Part shown: positions 27,728 through 41,540 of the stretch, one piece after another
How the letters are laid out: each line of letters starts with the position of its first letter
Position numbering within the stretch: position 1 is the first letter of the stretch
Assembly (NCBI GenBank): GCA_025345505.1
Contig: JANVCC010010406.1
Location: 17,474,062 to 17,538,061 of the forward strand
Direction: 5' to 3'
DNA from: Todiramphus chloris collaris
Taxonomy: Eukaryota > Chordata > Aves > Coraciiformes > Alcedinidae
DNA: 64,000 nucleotides
The notes under the pieces: generated by a model
What the model was told of the DNA's origin: nothing
Databases searched by the model: none
The model's input: only the letters and a program-made list of their open reading frames with translations
Position numbers and translations under genes: made by a program

Positions 27728-30700
27728 CGAGAATGACAGCAGTCACTGTGTGGTACTCTTCCAAGTCAGATGCCTCTGCTCTCAATAACTCTCTGGATAA
27801 ATTGCCCCAAAATGTGGCAACTCCATGACACAGAGTGTGCTAGTTTTCATCTGTCCTGATGCCCCTGCCTTTGCTCTGCTTCACCTTGTGACATGGAGCA
27901 CCATGGGATGGGATCTCTACTGACACTGAAAAATAGTGTTTTTTTCCTGCTTGTGGGCTGGATCAGTCCTCTTTTTTCAGTCCAAGCTGTAATGCCTTTT
28001 GAACAGAAGCAAGTGGCCTACACATTTCCCCTGGTAAGCAGAAGGTATTACCTAGTCCTCTTAATTTCCCTAAAGCAAAAAGTATATATAATATAGATAC
28101 TAGGTTTTACATTACCATTATAATTTTTGAGTTGTCACAGAATGTTAAAATGCAACACTTGTATGCAGTAAATAATAACTATATAATAAGACAAGATGGA
28201 GAATAGTTTTAATAATGTGCAAATGGGTACCCATGGCAGTGGAAAGGAAGCTATTAAGATAGCTCGTGAAAGCAAACACTTTGAAGGTACTTGGGAGAAA
28301 TTATTTGGAGGTTTGTAAAAAGTAAGTTCATGAGGACCGCCTAACTTTAAAGCATTGTGCAAGCTAACTCACCCATTTGTGCTCAAGAGACTTTATGAGA
28401 CATTGCAATCTGCTTTATTTGGCTTCATGTTTCTAAGTATCACATCCAACAGCAACCAGGTGAGGGTAAATACAATTAAAGCAGTGTGTGAGTATACACA
28501 CACTCTTAAACAAAATAGTATATATATAATAGATATGATTTTATAGAAAGAGTGCATAAATATACTACTACATATTATACATGTATACTATATGTACACT
28601 ATAGTACAGTATACTACAGCGTGCATATGGTATATATGTATTCTACATGTACACTAAATATATACTACATACCATATAGTGTATATATTTAAACTATACG
28701 TATACTAAATCCACACTATATAATAGTAAATAGTGTATATTTATATTTACCTATCTCTCACACCACTAACTCAAAAACCTAATTCAGGATTCATGTCTTA
28801 CCACCTTAGAAATACTGAAGCAAAATCACAAAGAATAAACTGTGATTTTGTGGCCTCTCACAGAAAGACAGGCAAGAAAAAAAAAAAAGAATTTATCCTC
28901 TTCCTATGATGTCTCCTTTAAATAAATGAAGCATAAGATGCAACATCAGAAGGTACTGATCACAAAGGCAGCAATCTAGTGAAGACTGTTCCACTTCACT
29001 AGATCTTCTCCAAACTGCTCCAGCAGTATCTCAGCAATATCTTCACAGATAATCAGAGCAAAGTGACACACAGAACTAACAGCCCTTGAAAAACTATCAC
29101 TGCCATTTTCAGCAGCTGTTGGAAAGCACAGAAAAGAAGGGAAGAGTAAGAAAGTCAAAATTTGTGTAAGCCAAAATTTCTGTTAACCCACATTTGTGAG
29201 ACCTACAGTCCCGAATATCTGCAGTTCTGATCTGTGAAACACTGCCCTGCATCAGAGTGCAAAGCCTATTTTCTGAGTTGATTTCAACCCACAAAGCTCT
29301 AAACAAAACATGGGTTTTCCAGATGTTCCAATTGCTCCTCCCTTTAGCACTGAAGCTTTCCTGGATACAGAAGATAAGAAAGTGCATGCACCTTCTCGGA
29401 AGTTATACATTACAGCCTTGCATGTGAACCTCACTCCCTATATTCAGTGTAACATGTAGTAAGTTATAGGTACAAGGTCCAATTCAAAGAGAAAGTGATT
29501 AATCTTCTGTAAAAAGCCAGATGCTGATTACGATCTGTCATTACACTGAGGACCGATTTCAGCAACTGCACGGGCCAAGCAGCAACTTGGAGAGAGACTC
29601 CACATGTTGCGAAGATGTATATTTCAACATCATTTCCTGAATGCCATCTAATATTTCCTTTCTAAAACACATGCAAAGAAAAAGGATTCATTTTTTTATG
29701 GCTGTAAATCATGGAAGCATCTATGCTGAGGACAGGACTAAAGTACATACCTAAGTCTCATTACAGGGACAAACCACAGCCCAGTTCCTCCCTATTTACA
29801 CACAATCTTTTACATGCAAACATACTCATTATGTCCTGAACACGAAACAGGTTGGATTTAGACTTGGACCTCAAGTGAACACTACCTCTTTTTATCAAGG
29901 TGCAGATATAATAATAACAAATCCATTGGTTAAAACAGTTTTTAAGAAGTATCAACAATTTTCATTGCTAACAACAACTACCTTATATTGTCAAAGATGT
30001 ATTGCAAGTATATGTATTTTTGTCTGAGTTTCCCTGCATTAGCACTTTAGTCTGGATCAGGAGTTTACCCCTACATTATGGTTTTGACCATACAAATTGA
30101 CCTTGTGTAATGAATCATCCAAATTCAACACTTTTTGAAGGAGACTAAAGCTGAAGCTGTGCGACAAGAAGAGGCAGCTGAAGGAACCACATGAGAAAAT
30201 TAAGATGGACATCTTCAGAAACAACAGTTCTACCCTAGAAATTAATCTATTTGGAAAGATGTACCTTCTAAATACAGTCTCCAGTTTACCTGCATCTCCT
30301 GTTGGAATGACTCCTGAAATAATGAAATCATAACTGAACAGCATTGTTTCAGGTATATCTCAGCAAAGTCAAGCCATTGGATTAACCTGAACTGGTAGCT
30401 GTGCTTATGTTTTACTGTATGTCTTCCTCAAGATGACACCTAAAGCCTCTGTCAAAACTAAAACTATCTCCTGAATTCCACTACATTGTCTGGAACAGCA
30501 GACAGTCCTTAATACATGCTAAGATTTTTCTGCCAATTTACATCCTATTTGTCACAGGTAAAAAAATTCTATTGGGGTATTTGAGCAAGTTTCTTCATAA
30601 GGTTCATGAATTTATACCTTTAATGAATGGAATTGTGTAGCTGGATTGGCATCACAACTACACGTTGGCTTAAAAATATACATTTGGATGCAAAATGGAC

Positions 30701-32349
30701 ACTTGCTCTGGCCCTATGAAAACCAGGGACCCCTGATGCCACCCCTTGGACTGATCATCCTCTAAAGCATTTGGACCATTTGTCAATTATTTTTCCATGA
30801 CAGGAGTTCCAGGGAATGTTTGCAGCATGACTGCTGGAAATTTTTATTGAGCAGATGGTAAGGGGTGTGTTACACTTAGTTGGTTTGGCCACAAGGTAAA
30901 TTTATGCTGTACTAATCTGATCAGATCTGTCCTGCTTGATTTAATCACAACTGCAAAGACAGCTGCTTACCATAGTTGCTTTAACTCCAGTTACAGGTTT
31001 TATCTGCTAAAGTGGTGATTTGGAAAAAGCAAGGAGGGAAACAATAATAATACAGATGGAGAAGAAAGTCTTTCCAGCTAAAATTCAGATTTATTTTCCC
31101 ACATGACCTATCTTATCATACCAATAAAGCATACTATACATACACTGCTTCTCTCTAGGAGATCTTGGCTTTAAACATTAGCCATTTTTCAGACTGTGTG
31201 CTTTCAGACTGACCTGCTCATCTCTCATCTAAATGACAGAGCATAACTTGAAAGACAGTTTCTTGGGGTAACTGCACTTTGCAAGATACCTCCTGCTTTA
31301 TTTTGGTGGTGTCCCTGCTTAACCTTAACTGGGCTTTAGGGATCAAAATGCACAAACCTGAATCTCTGTTTGCTATTTAATGAAAACACAAAGGAGATTG
31401 CTTAGCAGATCTCCCCACTGATCCTTAGTTGATAGAGCACAATTTTCCCAGATTACCTACTGTCAGCAGAAGTATCTAGGCAGGAAATTTCTCACCCTCT
31501 CTGAGCCATGACTTACTCAGGTGTACTCTCCACACATGAAGAGATTACAGCCTTCTTGCAGCTCTCCTGAAACAGGATAGCATACTGTGTGGCTCCATAA
31601 GTTTTTGGTCACATACCATTGCTTTTCCTCACTTTCTGGGTTGTCAGCGACCACATATACCACCACTTACGCAGTGTTTTACCATCTGTCTTTCACACGC
31701 TTTCACCCTGCTTTTTTGGGAACCACACGGGTTATTGACAAGGATTTTGTGTTTTCCAGCTTCCATCTCCCTCCTGCCAAGCACACTTTCCTAATTAAAT
31801 AATGTGCAGCAGTGCACAAAAGCAAACAATTTCCTACACAGTTTTGGAGCAAGCAAGCTTAAGACCACATCCATGTGGATGAGAGGATGGAGAGGAAGTT
31901 TTATTTAATCATCACTAGTAAATGTGTGAAGTGTGGGTTTGACAATTGTTCTTGGTCAACAAAACACAGGATTTTATTGTGTAGTTGGCTTTCCTGGGCC
32001 AGGGCTTGAGCCTAGATCAAGCTTTAATAAAAGGCACAGCTTTTGTGCAAAAGAGAGGGCCATCTCCCTATTTCTGACCCTTTTCCTCTGCTCTGATTCT
32101 TCCTTATAGATGAAGACAGCATTACCCATCACTTTGAGATTTCACTGTGTTGAGTATACAGCCTCAAAAACAGCCTTCTGTGTCTTTGGGGACTGATACA
32201 ATTAACAAGAAGGATGTGTGACTTCCCAAACACTCAGCAACAAATAGGTTAAGGATATGAAGTTTGGCCCTGCATCTCTTGTGGTTGTTTTGTATTCTGT
32301 TGCTTCTGATGCTTGCACATGTATCACTCTCACCTGGCCTTGCCACTTC
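27728..32349. other. Intergenic, no gene recognised
   Basis: Apart from the AT-rich tract at 28505-28755 I recognise no repeat family or coding exon. Open frames are below 100 codons and without motifs. Confidence 0.5.
28505..28755. repeat. AT-rich cryptic repeat of TATACTA-like units
   Basis: About 250 bases of near-alternating A/T with recurrent ATACTA, TGTACACTA and GTATATAT variants. It looks like a decayed microsatellite or minisatellite without a strict period. Confidence 0.7.
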
Positions 32350-32473
32350 ACCCAGCAGCTGGCCATTGCAACTCACTTTACTAAACTTTAAGTTATCACT
32401 GCCTGTGGATCCAGCAACGTCTCACTGGATCAGTCCAAGTCTTCAGTTCTTTAGTTGTGGGGGCACAGGGGGT

Positions 32474-32787
32474 GATAACCTTTTTATCTTATTCTCTCTT
32501 TCTCTCTTACTCACACTCTCACTCCCCCTATCTTTCCCCTTTTCTAATAACTCTGTCTTCCTAGAAATTTAGTCACACCATAAAATAATCGCTCACAAAA
32601 ATAACACCTTTATTTGTACTGTTTCTTGATTGTCCCATTAGGGAGAACCAATATATTGTTTTGTTATTGTTCCTCAGAGTCATATTCATGACTCTGCTGT
32701 CCCGGCCGCCCTGCTGTGCAGGGACAGCCTCTTTCAGGGGATCACAAAGATTCACCTCCCTCCTTGTCCGCTGAGTGGGATGAGACA
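32474..32787 (+). repeat. Direct repeat B, copy 1
   Basis: Starts GATAACCTTTTTATCTTATT and ends GAGTGGGATGAGACA. It includes CTGCTGTGCAGGGACAGCCT and CTTTCAGGGGATCACA, both shared exactly with copy 2. Likely the downstream (U5) part of an LTR. Confidence 0.8.
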
Positions 32788-33060
32788 TTTTTAACTGGCG
32801 TCATGGAGAGGAGAGACTCTGTCTTTAGTTAAGTGCTCCTGCTGACTGGGCCATGGGGGAGGTGGATGGCAGGTGCCACACTACTTTTAGCTCATGGGGC
32901 TCATGCAAATCAACACCACTTCCTGTGGAAATTGGGAATGCCGCCCAGATATCTCAAGGGTAAAAAGGGGTAGAAAAAAATATTGATACTGAGGCACCCA
33001 CCACCAAAGAACTGAAGACTTAGACTGATCCAGTGAGATGTTACTGGATCCACAGATGGA

Positions 33061-33366
33061 GATAACCTTTTCTCTTTATCTCTCTCTTCCTCACTCTCTC
33101 ACTATCTTTTCCTCCTTTTTAATAACAGTCTTCCTTTTCCTCAAAATTTAGTTGTGCCGTAAAATAATTGCTTATGAAAATAACACCTTTATCTCTACCA
33201 TTTGTTGATTGTTTCATTAGGGAGAATTAATAAATTGTTTTGTTATTGTTCCTTGGAGTCATTATCATGGCTCTGCTGGCCCAGCAGCCCTGCTGTGCAG
33301 GGACAGCCTCTTTCAGGGGATCACAGAGATTCACCTCCCTCCTTGTCCACTGAGTGGGACAAGACA
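33061..33366 (+). repeat. Direct repeat B, copy 2
   Basis: Starts GATAACCTTTTCTCTTTATC and ends GAGTGGGACAAGACA. It differs from copy 1 by scattered substitutions and small indels, and is followed directly by the second copy of the outer 47-bp repeat. Confidence 0.8.
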
Positions 33367-33412
33367 CCCAGCAGCTGGCCATTGCAACTCACTTGACTAA
33401 ACTTTAAGCTAT

Positions 33413-36258
33413 AGCAGTGTTCCTGGGATTTTGATTAATAGTGAAATCCTGTGGCAAAAAGTGAATCAATGAAAAATTTCCCCACGGCAATTTAAGAAGC
33501 AGTCCTGCATGTAAGTGAAGTCATACCCAATATTAATGGAACAGCATTTGAAACCAATGGGGGAACCAAATGCCTCAGACTATTTTATCATCTGAGGTAC
33601 ACAGGTGTAAATATGAAAGGTCTCTGATGTAGATTAATAGGCATCACAGGTGTGTAAATGGCCTGAGTTTAGCACACTATACAATTTACTTGGTTTTAGA
33701 TCTTAAAATATACTAAACTATGACTTTACAACACAGAAAAAAACCTGTTCTTAATTCGCTACAAAAATTCCATGTCCTTTTAAAATAAAGTTAATTAGAA
33801 GAGAAACCTTGTAAATGCTTAAACATGAACGTTAAAGATCAGAGGTTACTTGGAAAAAATCTTGCTTCAAGTTTATCTACAGATAAGAAATACTATCAGA
33901 AATTAAAAAAAAAAAAAGAAGAAGAGAGAGAAAGAACTAAAGCACTCAACTGTCTTTTCATTTTTCCTACATTGCAGTGGTACAATCCTACAGCTCCCAG
34001 GAGTAGTTTGGTGTATCAGGCCACATGTATCTTCACTGGCATCTCCTCTTGCAGTAACTGCAGGTGCTTCACAAAGAGTAGCATCCAACAGCACTTGCTT
34101 TTAAACACAACTGGCTACAATTGTACCTAGGCAACTCCCCGAAATTTTACCACCTGTAGTAAGATAAATGCATGTTGTCTTTTGACTGAGTATGTGTTGT
34201 ATTCCTTTGCCTTTACTTAGGAATCTTCACAGCTCAGGCCACATGCGGTATTCAGGGCACAACCCCACTACTCTAAACTTCCATGAAATAGTTCCACAGT
34301 GCATTGACAGCAGGTCCTCAAAACAAGAACTCTTCCTGAAAAAAAGCTATTGAATTACATAACTCATAGTCTACAAGGCACCATTCCCCCACCTCATGAG
34401 GAAAAAAACCAAAACACTGCAACAGACAAGACAGTTCAGAAAGGTTTCTGTGATTCTGCCATAACCTACATAAAAGTTGTTTATACACACCTGCACAGAC
34501 ACACACCCACACAGAGGTTTTGCATGTCTCTTGGCCTTTTCACTTTTCATCTGCAAGTTAGCGGGTGTGAGAACAATGTCAATATGTGCCATTTTAAGAA
34601 CAATCTTTTATGTAACCGAGATTAAAATTTAACTGGCCTGTTTCACTGTGCAGCCTTTTCAACGGGATCTGATAAAGATCAGGTTTGCTGGAACTTGTTT
34701 TCAAAGCACTTGCAAAAACAGCTTCCCTGCCACAGGCACTTGGAGCAAAACAACTCACAGAACAAGCTGTAAAATCTGCTGCATTTGAGAATGAAGTATA
34801 ATAGTAGTCTGGACATCCTTCATATAGTTTTACACGTGCAATAAATAAGTAAGGCCAAAAAGAAGCAGGAAGGATTTGTGATAGAATGTCCATCACTAAT
34901 CTTGCTTTAGCTGCACTGTAACACCAGTTCACATTCCAGTCCTGCAGGTAACTGTTTCACTGGCCTGCCATCTGCAAATAGCTGTCGACTAGTAAAGGAT
35001 TCCTGACGCAGGCTGGAAGTGTGATTGACAAATCTGACTCAACTCTATGTTCGCTTAATTGACTTCTATGACTCAGAAAGTTCAGCCCTGCAAGCTGCAG
35101 CTAAGGGACTGGTGTGGGAGGGAAAAGGAGGGCTGCAAAATCTTCATTTAAATTGTGGAGAAACAGATGATTGACCTTCAGTGCTGTCAAATTGCTTACC
35201 TTGTTTAAACACACACCTCTCACGTCGTGACGGGAAACGTGAATTTCTATAGAAAGCTAGTAGGTAATGATATTCTAGATGTACTGTAAGTGCAAGCAAG
35301 CCTCAAAGATAGCCCATGCATCTCTTGGCAACAGGCTGTCATTTCTGCAGGAATCAGCTTACTGGCTGAAAGAGTTTACACATTCATCAGCCCAGTCTGC
35401 TGGGAGTTCTTGAGCTTCTATCAATGACAGCCAAGACTGTGGTCCTTGAAGTCCCAGTACCTAAGATGAAGCATGCCTACAGCAAATAAGCCACAGTACA
35501 GTTGCATATTTTGATATCAGTCTGTTTAATGTACTTTAGAAGCAAGCCTAAGAGCCAGATGCCCTGTGCTCCTTATGAATCTGTCCTTCAAGACAAGCAT
35601 TTTGAAAGATGTAACTCTAGGAGACCTTCAAACTTCACATTTTAGATCCTTGACAAAGTGTGTTATCCAAGTAATATGTAGCATTTGAGCATACAAACCC
35701 TGTTAATAAATAATAGAAGAATTTGTGATCACCTACACAGTATTTTGAAACCAAACCCAGGAATGTAGTTCTCAGAGGAGATTACTAAGTTTCTTACCTT
35801 ACACGGCACTGTACATACCTGTGTATGTTCCTCAGGACTGCCAGAAAAATTGCGTATGGATATGTAGAAAAAAAAGTACTTATGTGCATTAATTATATTG
35901 TTTGCAAGAGGAATGCAAAACCTATGAAAATGCCCAGCACAAGCAGGCAGCAACCCATGTCTTTCCCCCAAGACCTTTTTGTGTTTCTGAAGTCCTTAGA
36001 AGAAACTTTATATGGGTCTTCTTTAAAGGCTATTAGTAAGGAAGCAGAAGTTGTACCTTCATTGCTTTTCATAGCAACAAAACATCAGTTCTTGGCTTCC
36101 CACAGAGATGGTCAGTAGTGAGTTCTTCATTACCTTAAACTCTTCTTGGAAAGATAAAAATGCCAAATAATTTTGTAATGGATAGGGTAAACTTCCAGAA
36201 AGTGATAGGCACAGATGACTTTTTACCCACTCTGCAAATTAGATCTTTGAGGGTATGT
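33413..36258. other. Intergenic, no gene recognised
   Basis: Contains a purine tract at 33905-33935 (A run then GAAGAAGAGAGAG). No gene or repeat family recognised. Confidence 0.5.
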
Positions 36259-36353
36259 TTTTGGAAAGCATAATTTTGGAAAGCATATATTGCATATTTG
36301 TAGAGCATATATATATATATGCTTTATATGCATATATATGCATATTTGCAGAG
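36259..36353. repeat. Clustered AT palindromes and short direct repeats
   Basis: TTTTGGAAAGCATA occurs at 36259-36272 and 36274-36287. GCATATTTG[T/C]AGAG occurs at 36292-36305 and 36340-36353. Between them lie an 18-bp perfect palindrome (36305-36322, GC flanking (AT)7) and a 20-bp perfect palindrome (36326-36345). Confidence 0.85.
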
Positions 36354-37668
36354 TTTTCACTTTTAAAATGTTCATTTCTTGATGGACAGTATGAAAAATT
36401 TTGGATTTAATGCACATTTTGTTGAAGCTCGTGGCCTTCAATAGAGATCAAAAGTAATAAAAAGAGGGCTGGAGTAGGGTAACAGTTCATGCTACTTCTA
36501 TGTTTTGGGGTTTTTTTTGGTTTTTTTTTTGCTTGGGAATACATTAGTGTAGACATTCTAAATACACCAGAAGCTGAACTAACTTTCTCTTGATTGAAAA
36601 ATTGCCGTTAGGTTGCTGATCAGAGCCGAACACTAACCACAGACTGTTAGTGGCTGTTAGTTTTGGAGCACCCGAGTTCGTTTAAATCTTTGCAACCGCA
36701 GTGCCTGAGACTTACCTTGATTCTCTAGTGCTATCTAGCGGCTAGTACTGAGAATGATTAATGCGTAGAAATGCAGATACACAAAAGTCAGCTTCTGTGG
36801 ACAAATGTAGGTCTTTCTTCCATGACTAGTCTGGCTTCAATGTGTGCATGTGGGGCTGGGTACTACAGAGAGCCTCTTCCACAAAGCTTCAGCACCCCCA
36901 AACTCCCAGGCTAGATGCCAAAGCTGAAACCAGCAGCTCACTGCACAAACACTTTTTTTTTCCCCTTCATTTGAAATACCAAAGAAACACTCATGCAGGC
37001 AGTGGTTATCTCAATTGCTGGTGGCAACCTCCAGACCTACCTGTGTCTAAATGGGTGAGCACTTCCCCTCTCCTGTTCCCACTCACTTTTGAACTTCAAG
37101 TTCAGGCTAGGGAAGTTTCAGTCACTTTTCTCAACAGAGAAAAGCAAACAGGCTGCCAGGCACCAGCAAATAAATACCTTTGTGTCCCTCCCGTTTGTTG
37201 TCCAAGATTTTTTCTTATTTCATCTTCTCCTTGACATCGAGAAGGAAACCAGTATAATTCAGGGTTGCTACTGTTTGGCTTCGTCAAAGAGGTTTGCTAG
37301 CTTGGACAACAGATTGCCAACAGATTTAAGGTTTAAGCTCAAGTCCATGTGTCAATAATATATACAGTTACCTGAGTTCAAACTATCAACTAAATAAAAT
37401 TCAGTACAATTCCTATATAGAAAAGGACCAGTTCTATAAATGTGAGATATTTGACAGGTACCTAAATAAAAAGATTTTAGCTGTGATGAAGTCCAGAGTG
37501 TATTCAAACTTCACAATGTGCTTTTAACCCCACAAAATACTGCATCAGTACCCCAGATGCAAACACTTCTCTACTTCAAATAGCATTTAATTTCACTGAA
37601 AGCACAACCTGGAATGTACTCTATTCTTAAACATACCAGGATAATAGAAAAGATGCATACTCATATTA
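36354..37668. other. Intergenic, no gene recognised
   Basis: A 130-codon open frame at 36842-37234 has no recognisable domain or splice support and is probably chance. T/G-rich tract near 36,505-36,530. Confidence 0.5.
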
Positions 37669-37784
37669 TCATAAAATCATGGAATGATAGGGGTTAGAAA
37701 GGACCTCTGGAGATCATAGAGACCAACCACTCCCTCCAAAGCAGGATCACCTACGGCAGGCCACACAGGAACATATCCAGGTGC
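37669..37784 (-). mobile_element. CR1 LINE fragment, extreme 3' end, antisense
   Basis: ATCATAAAATCATGGAATGA, then GTTAGAAAGGACCTCTGGAG, ACCAACCACTCCCTCCAAAG, CAGGATCACCTACGGCAGG and ACATATCCAGGTG follow the reverse complement of the CR1 3' UTR. Only about 115 bp remain. Confidence 0.88.
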
Positions 37785-40700
37785 GTAAAGGTTCAACTGG
37801 AATGACAATAATCACAACCTAATGGAGAAGAAAGAGATAATCTCTCTACTGCAGTTTTTCCTGACATTAAAATATATTAAATATTTACTCCCTTTTTAAA
37901 AATCCTTTGAGACTTATCAATAAAAAAATGTTAGAATGGCTATTCTAATTTCATCCATGAAACAAACAAAAAAAAATCATGCCTGGAAGGAAATACCCGC
38001 AGGCTAGTAATTAGCACTTATACAGTACTATGTACCAAACTACACAGATGCACAGGTGTGTATGCACACACACAAAGCCTTTGACATCCTCCCCTCACAC
38101 ACTATAAACTGTACCAGTACACACACAAATCAAAAGAAATGGGAACAGAGGAAGTGCAGACAGGAATCATTTGGCTGCTGGAAAAAAATAGCTTGCTTTG
38201 AAGAGTCTCTGACATAGGGTGAAAAGAAGAGGACACCATATGATAGGAAACAGTAAACTGTTAATGCTAATATGCCATAAATCTGCACTTAAAGGCAAAG
38301 GTCCAGTTATATTTTTTCTTCCAGCTCTAGAGACTGCAACAGGAAAAGTAAAGCTCTTTTTCCAGGGAGAAAGAGACTATACACACAGAACTCTGATGGT
38401 CACCTGCCATTTGACACTAACAAAAGCCAAATTGTTCCTACAGAGATAGGGCAGAGATTGAAAGGAGAGTGTGCCTAGTCATAATAGGAAATTCAGCTCA
38501 GTCCAGGAGGTTCCCACCTTGTCTCAAGCTATTCACTTTTCTGGCTAGGACAGTTTTATACTTATTAGAAAGGCTTTGTTAGACATGAAATTTAACACAA
38601 AGGCATTCACTGCTGTCATTCTGTGTTGTGAAAGGGGCTGTAAAAGCTTCACCAGGAGATTTCACCAGCCCGCAAAGATTTTTGTGAAGTAATTATCACA
38701 TTTACTTGGTTAGAAAAACCCCGACTCTGCAATAATAATAAATATGAGTGGATTACTCCTCCTTATGTATATGCTTAAAAAGGGAAGTACATGATAGAAC
38801 TGGAGATAAAAGTAGAACAGAGGTCCTCTGCATAACCTTTAAATTAAAGCCAAGCCATCCAAGGCTAGATCTTAAAAACACCCACAACCAACCAACCAAA
38901 TAACCACTGACTTCTAAGAATGCAAGTGAGGTTTGTCGAATTTGTGGTACGCACCTATATGGTGACTGAGGAAAAATGAGTATACACCAGTCCCATCAAG
39001 GAGTAAACCTGGAGACTGCTATGCCCAGGGGTTGGTTTCTAACCACCACAACTCTCAGTGAGCAAGTCCAACAGAAACAGAGTCAGAGCTTTTGTCTGCC
39101 TGGGACCTAAAGCTCTGAATATCTCGTACAGACAGAAACCTACAGTTTTTCTTCCAAAATTCTACTGGACTTTTTTTTTTTTTTTTTCAGATAAAGCATG
39201 ACTTGCAGGAAAAATAGTGGAGCTTTCTCTTTACAGAACTTTTCCAGGACATGGGAATTCAAGCAGTGAACTCTCTAGGTGCATGCAAACAGATGTACCT
39301 GCAGATGCCACTGGTATTAGCTAGCATTTAAGATCACCAAGAAACAACTAATTTACTACAGGAAATGTGTAACTTGTCCTATTTAAATCTCCAACTACCA
39401 AAAATGAAGTCTCCAGCCCAGACACTAGGTTTGGAGTTGTCTGGATTCCCCAAGAGAACTGTAGCACTATGAGTGACATTTTCCTTTACTACCTGTATTT
39501 GCATTTATTCATCAAAACCAAGAAAAATGACATATCTTAAATAATGATTGAGTCATTTTTTTAATTACAAGAGTATCAGAAGAGTAACACCTTATTAGTT
39601 CTTTGCAGGCACTTTACACCTGGTGAAAAAGTATAAAATCTGGGAAAAAGAGTTGGTATGGACCTACTTAAAAAGCATGACAAAAATATGAACACTATCA
39701 CTTCTAACCATCTTCTGGTCTTGGTGACAGTAACAAAGGTTAATGTTTTCCCCATACGACAATCTTTATTATGATCTGTCCTCAGTGGTTCCTGTCACAA
39801 ACAGGAATTTCAGTGAACATTTGCTGTTTTAACCATTAGGATTTTGTTGATATTTAAATAACTCTCCTGCAACACTGACCTTTCTCTCTCATCAGACATG
39901 TTCACATTAAACACTGAGCAATGAATACAATTTTCAAGTCAAAACAAAATGTGTATGTCTTGGACACTTTCAGATAAAGATTCTCTCAAAACAGTGAATA
40001 ACTTATTTCCTACTAACTACCACTCCTTTTTATAAAATCACCAATAATGCAAAATTCTGAAGCATTGGATGCAGTGCATACAGCACCCCTGTGATGAGAA
40101 GGTATTTTATAATTACAAACTGAAAAGACCTTTAATGTGCTTCAGCATAAGTGCTCCTCTGATATTCCTAACAAAAAATTCAGGCTCCCTTATCTCCATC
40201 TGGTATGCAGTAGTGGAAACCTAACAAAGAAAGCATCCTGAAAATGTCCATTTAATCACAGTTCTCCCAGTCCTGGTACCATCCACTCTTCTGTGGCTGT
40301 TAACAGTGAGGAACTTAAAAAACTCACAATGAAAACACACCAAAATGTAACTCTGTTACTGATTAGTGTTATGAGTCCCAAAAAGCTATCCTACATCCAA
40401 CAGAAATACTAATGAAGAACATTCACTCTCTGTTAGCTATGCCTACAGTGCTCCGTCAAAGTGTACTCTTAACTAAACATGAACAAGTGCAATCTTAATA
40501 GACTGTGGAAGGCTGAAATACCAGAAAACATTAAGAAGTGCTGACAAATTCAAAGTCTCTGAACTTAGACAAAAACCTTTCCCTTGTCTACATATGGGTG
40601 AACTGGATATCTAACAGCAAGCACTTAAAATATCTAGTGTAGCACTCAGCTAAGAACACAGGTAAGATTTATTGTATGGGATTCAAACACTTCCTTTGTA

Positions 40701-41540
40701 TAATAGGTAAAGTATATAACTTCTATCTGAAGATAAAAAAAACGGACTGACCAGAAAGTAGTTTGATGAGAAAGACTAAATGAAAACCTGCTTAGTTCAC
40801 TTTCTAAAAACATTTTACTGCTGCAGTTTAACAAAAAGAACTAGTTTGAATATTTCTGTATCTTCAAATGAGATGTATGCAGCTTTTAGGATAAGCAGCT
40901 TATCAGAAATTATTTTCTTTTATTCTAATGAAAAAAGAAAGAAATGCCTGGTTTTTTTCTGCCCATTTCACATGTCCACTTTCATTGGGACTAGGCAGTT
41001 CCATAATATTGTGGACGATTTTACCACAGGAGAATGAAAACCTACGGCAAAAAGCTAGGAACCTTGATCTACTTAGGCATTGCCTTCTATTAGCAGGTAT
41101 ACTGTTCTCAAGTGTTTGAAGTGGATCAGTCTAACCTGACACGGTTAGCATTTTCCCAAATACCAGTGGGATAACTTCACAAGCTAATGCACAACCTTGC
41201 AATAGTGGCTGTGAATGAACACGCTTTAAAATCAAGACCTACACAGCTGCTGAGGAAAATGCATAATCCCCAATTAAGAAAGAAGCAAAGCCAGCTTGCA
41301 TATACACTGCACATGTTGAACATACAAAGGACAAGTGTTCACAGTTTTAGCAGCATTTGTAAAGAAAATGAAAATTTTTAGCTACTCCTAGTAGTTTTAA
41401 GTGGTGCCTCATACAGAAGTGATTCCTACACATGAATGTTTTAATGCCTCAAAAAAAATTGTTTTTAAAAGGCAAGCAAAAAGTGTGCAGGTGAAATCAC
41501 TATCAGCCTCCTTCCAATGACACTCTCACTTTAGGGTCAC
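37785..41540. other. Intergenic, no gene recognised
   Basis: AT-rich unique sequence with a short CA tract near 38,060 and a T run at 39171-39187. No coding exon or repeat family recognised. Confidence 0.5.

Larger units (their letters stand above)
32350..33412. repeat. Rearranged LTR-like block with direct and inverted repeats
   Basis: Outer 47-bp direct repeats (32350-32396 and 33366-33412, starting ACCCAGCAGCTGGCCATTGC, two mismatches) enclose a block. It contains a roughly 305-bp direct repeat (B1 32474-32787, B2 33061-33366) and a 50-bp inverted pair (32403-32452 and 33006-33055, three mismatches). The section 32788-33005 between them has promoter-like features of an LTR U3: an octamer ATGCAAAT at 32903-32910 and a TAAAAAGG TATA-like site near 32961. 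B copies end in GACA, as an LTR would. I infer a rearranged endogenous retroviral LTR pair; the family is not identified. No viral protein frame is seen. Confidence 0.7.

Noticed and set aside
36842..37234. 130-codon open frame, plus strand
   Set aside because: No domain, a poly-T derived Phe run in the middle, and no paired splice sites with neighbours.
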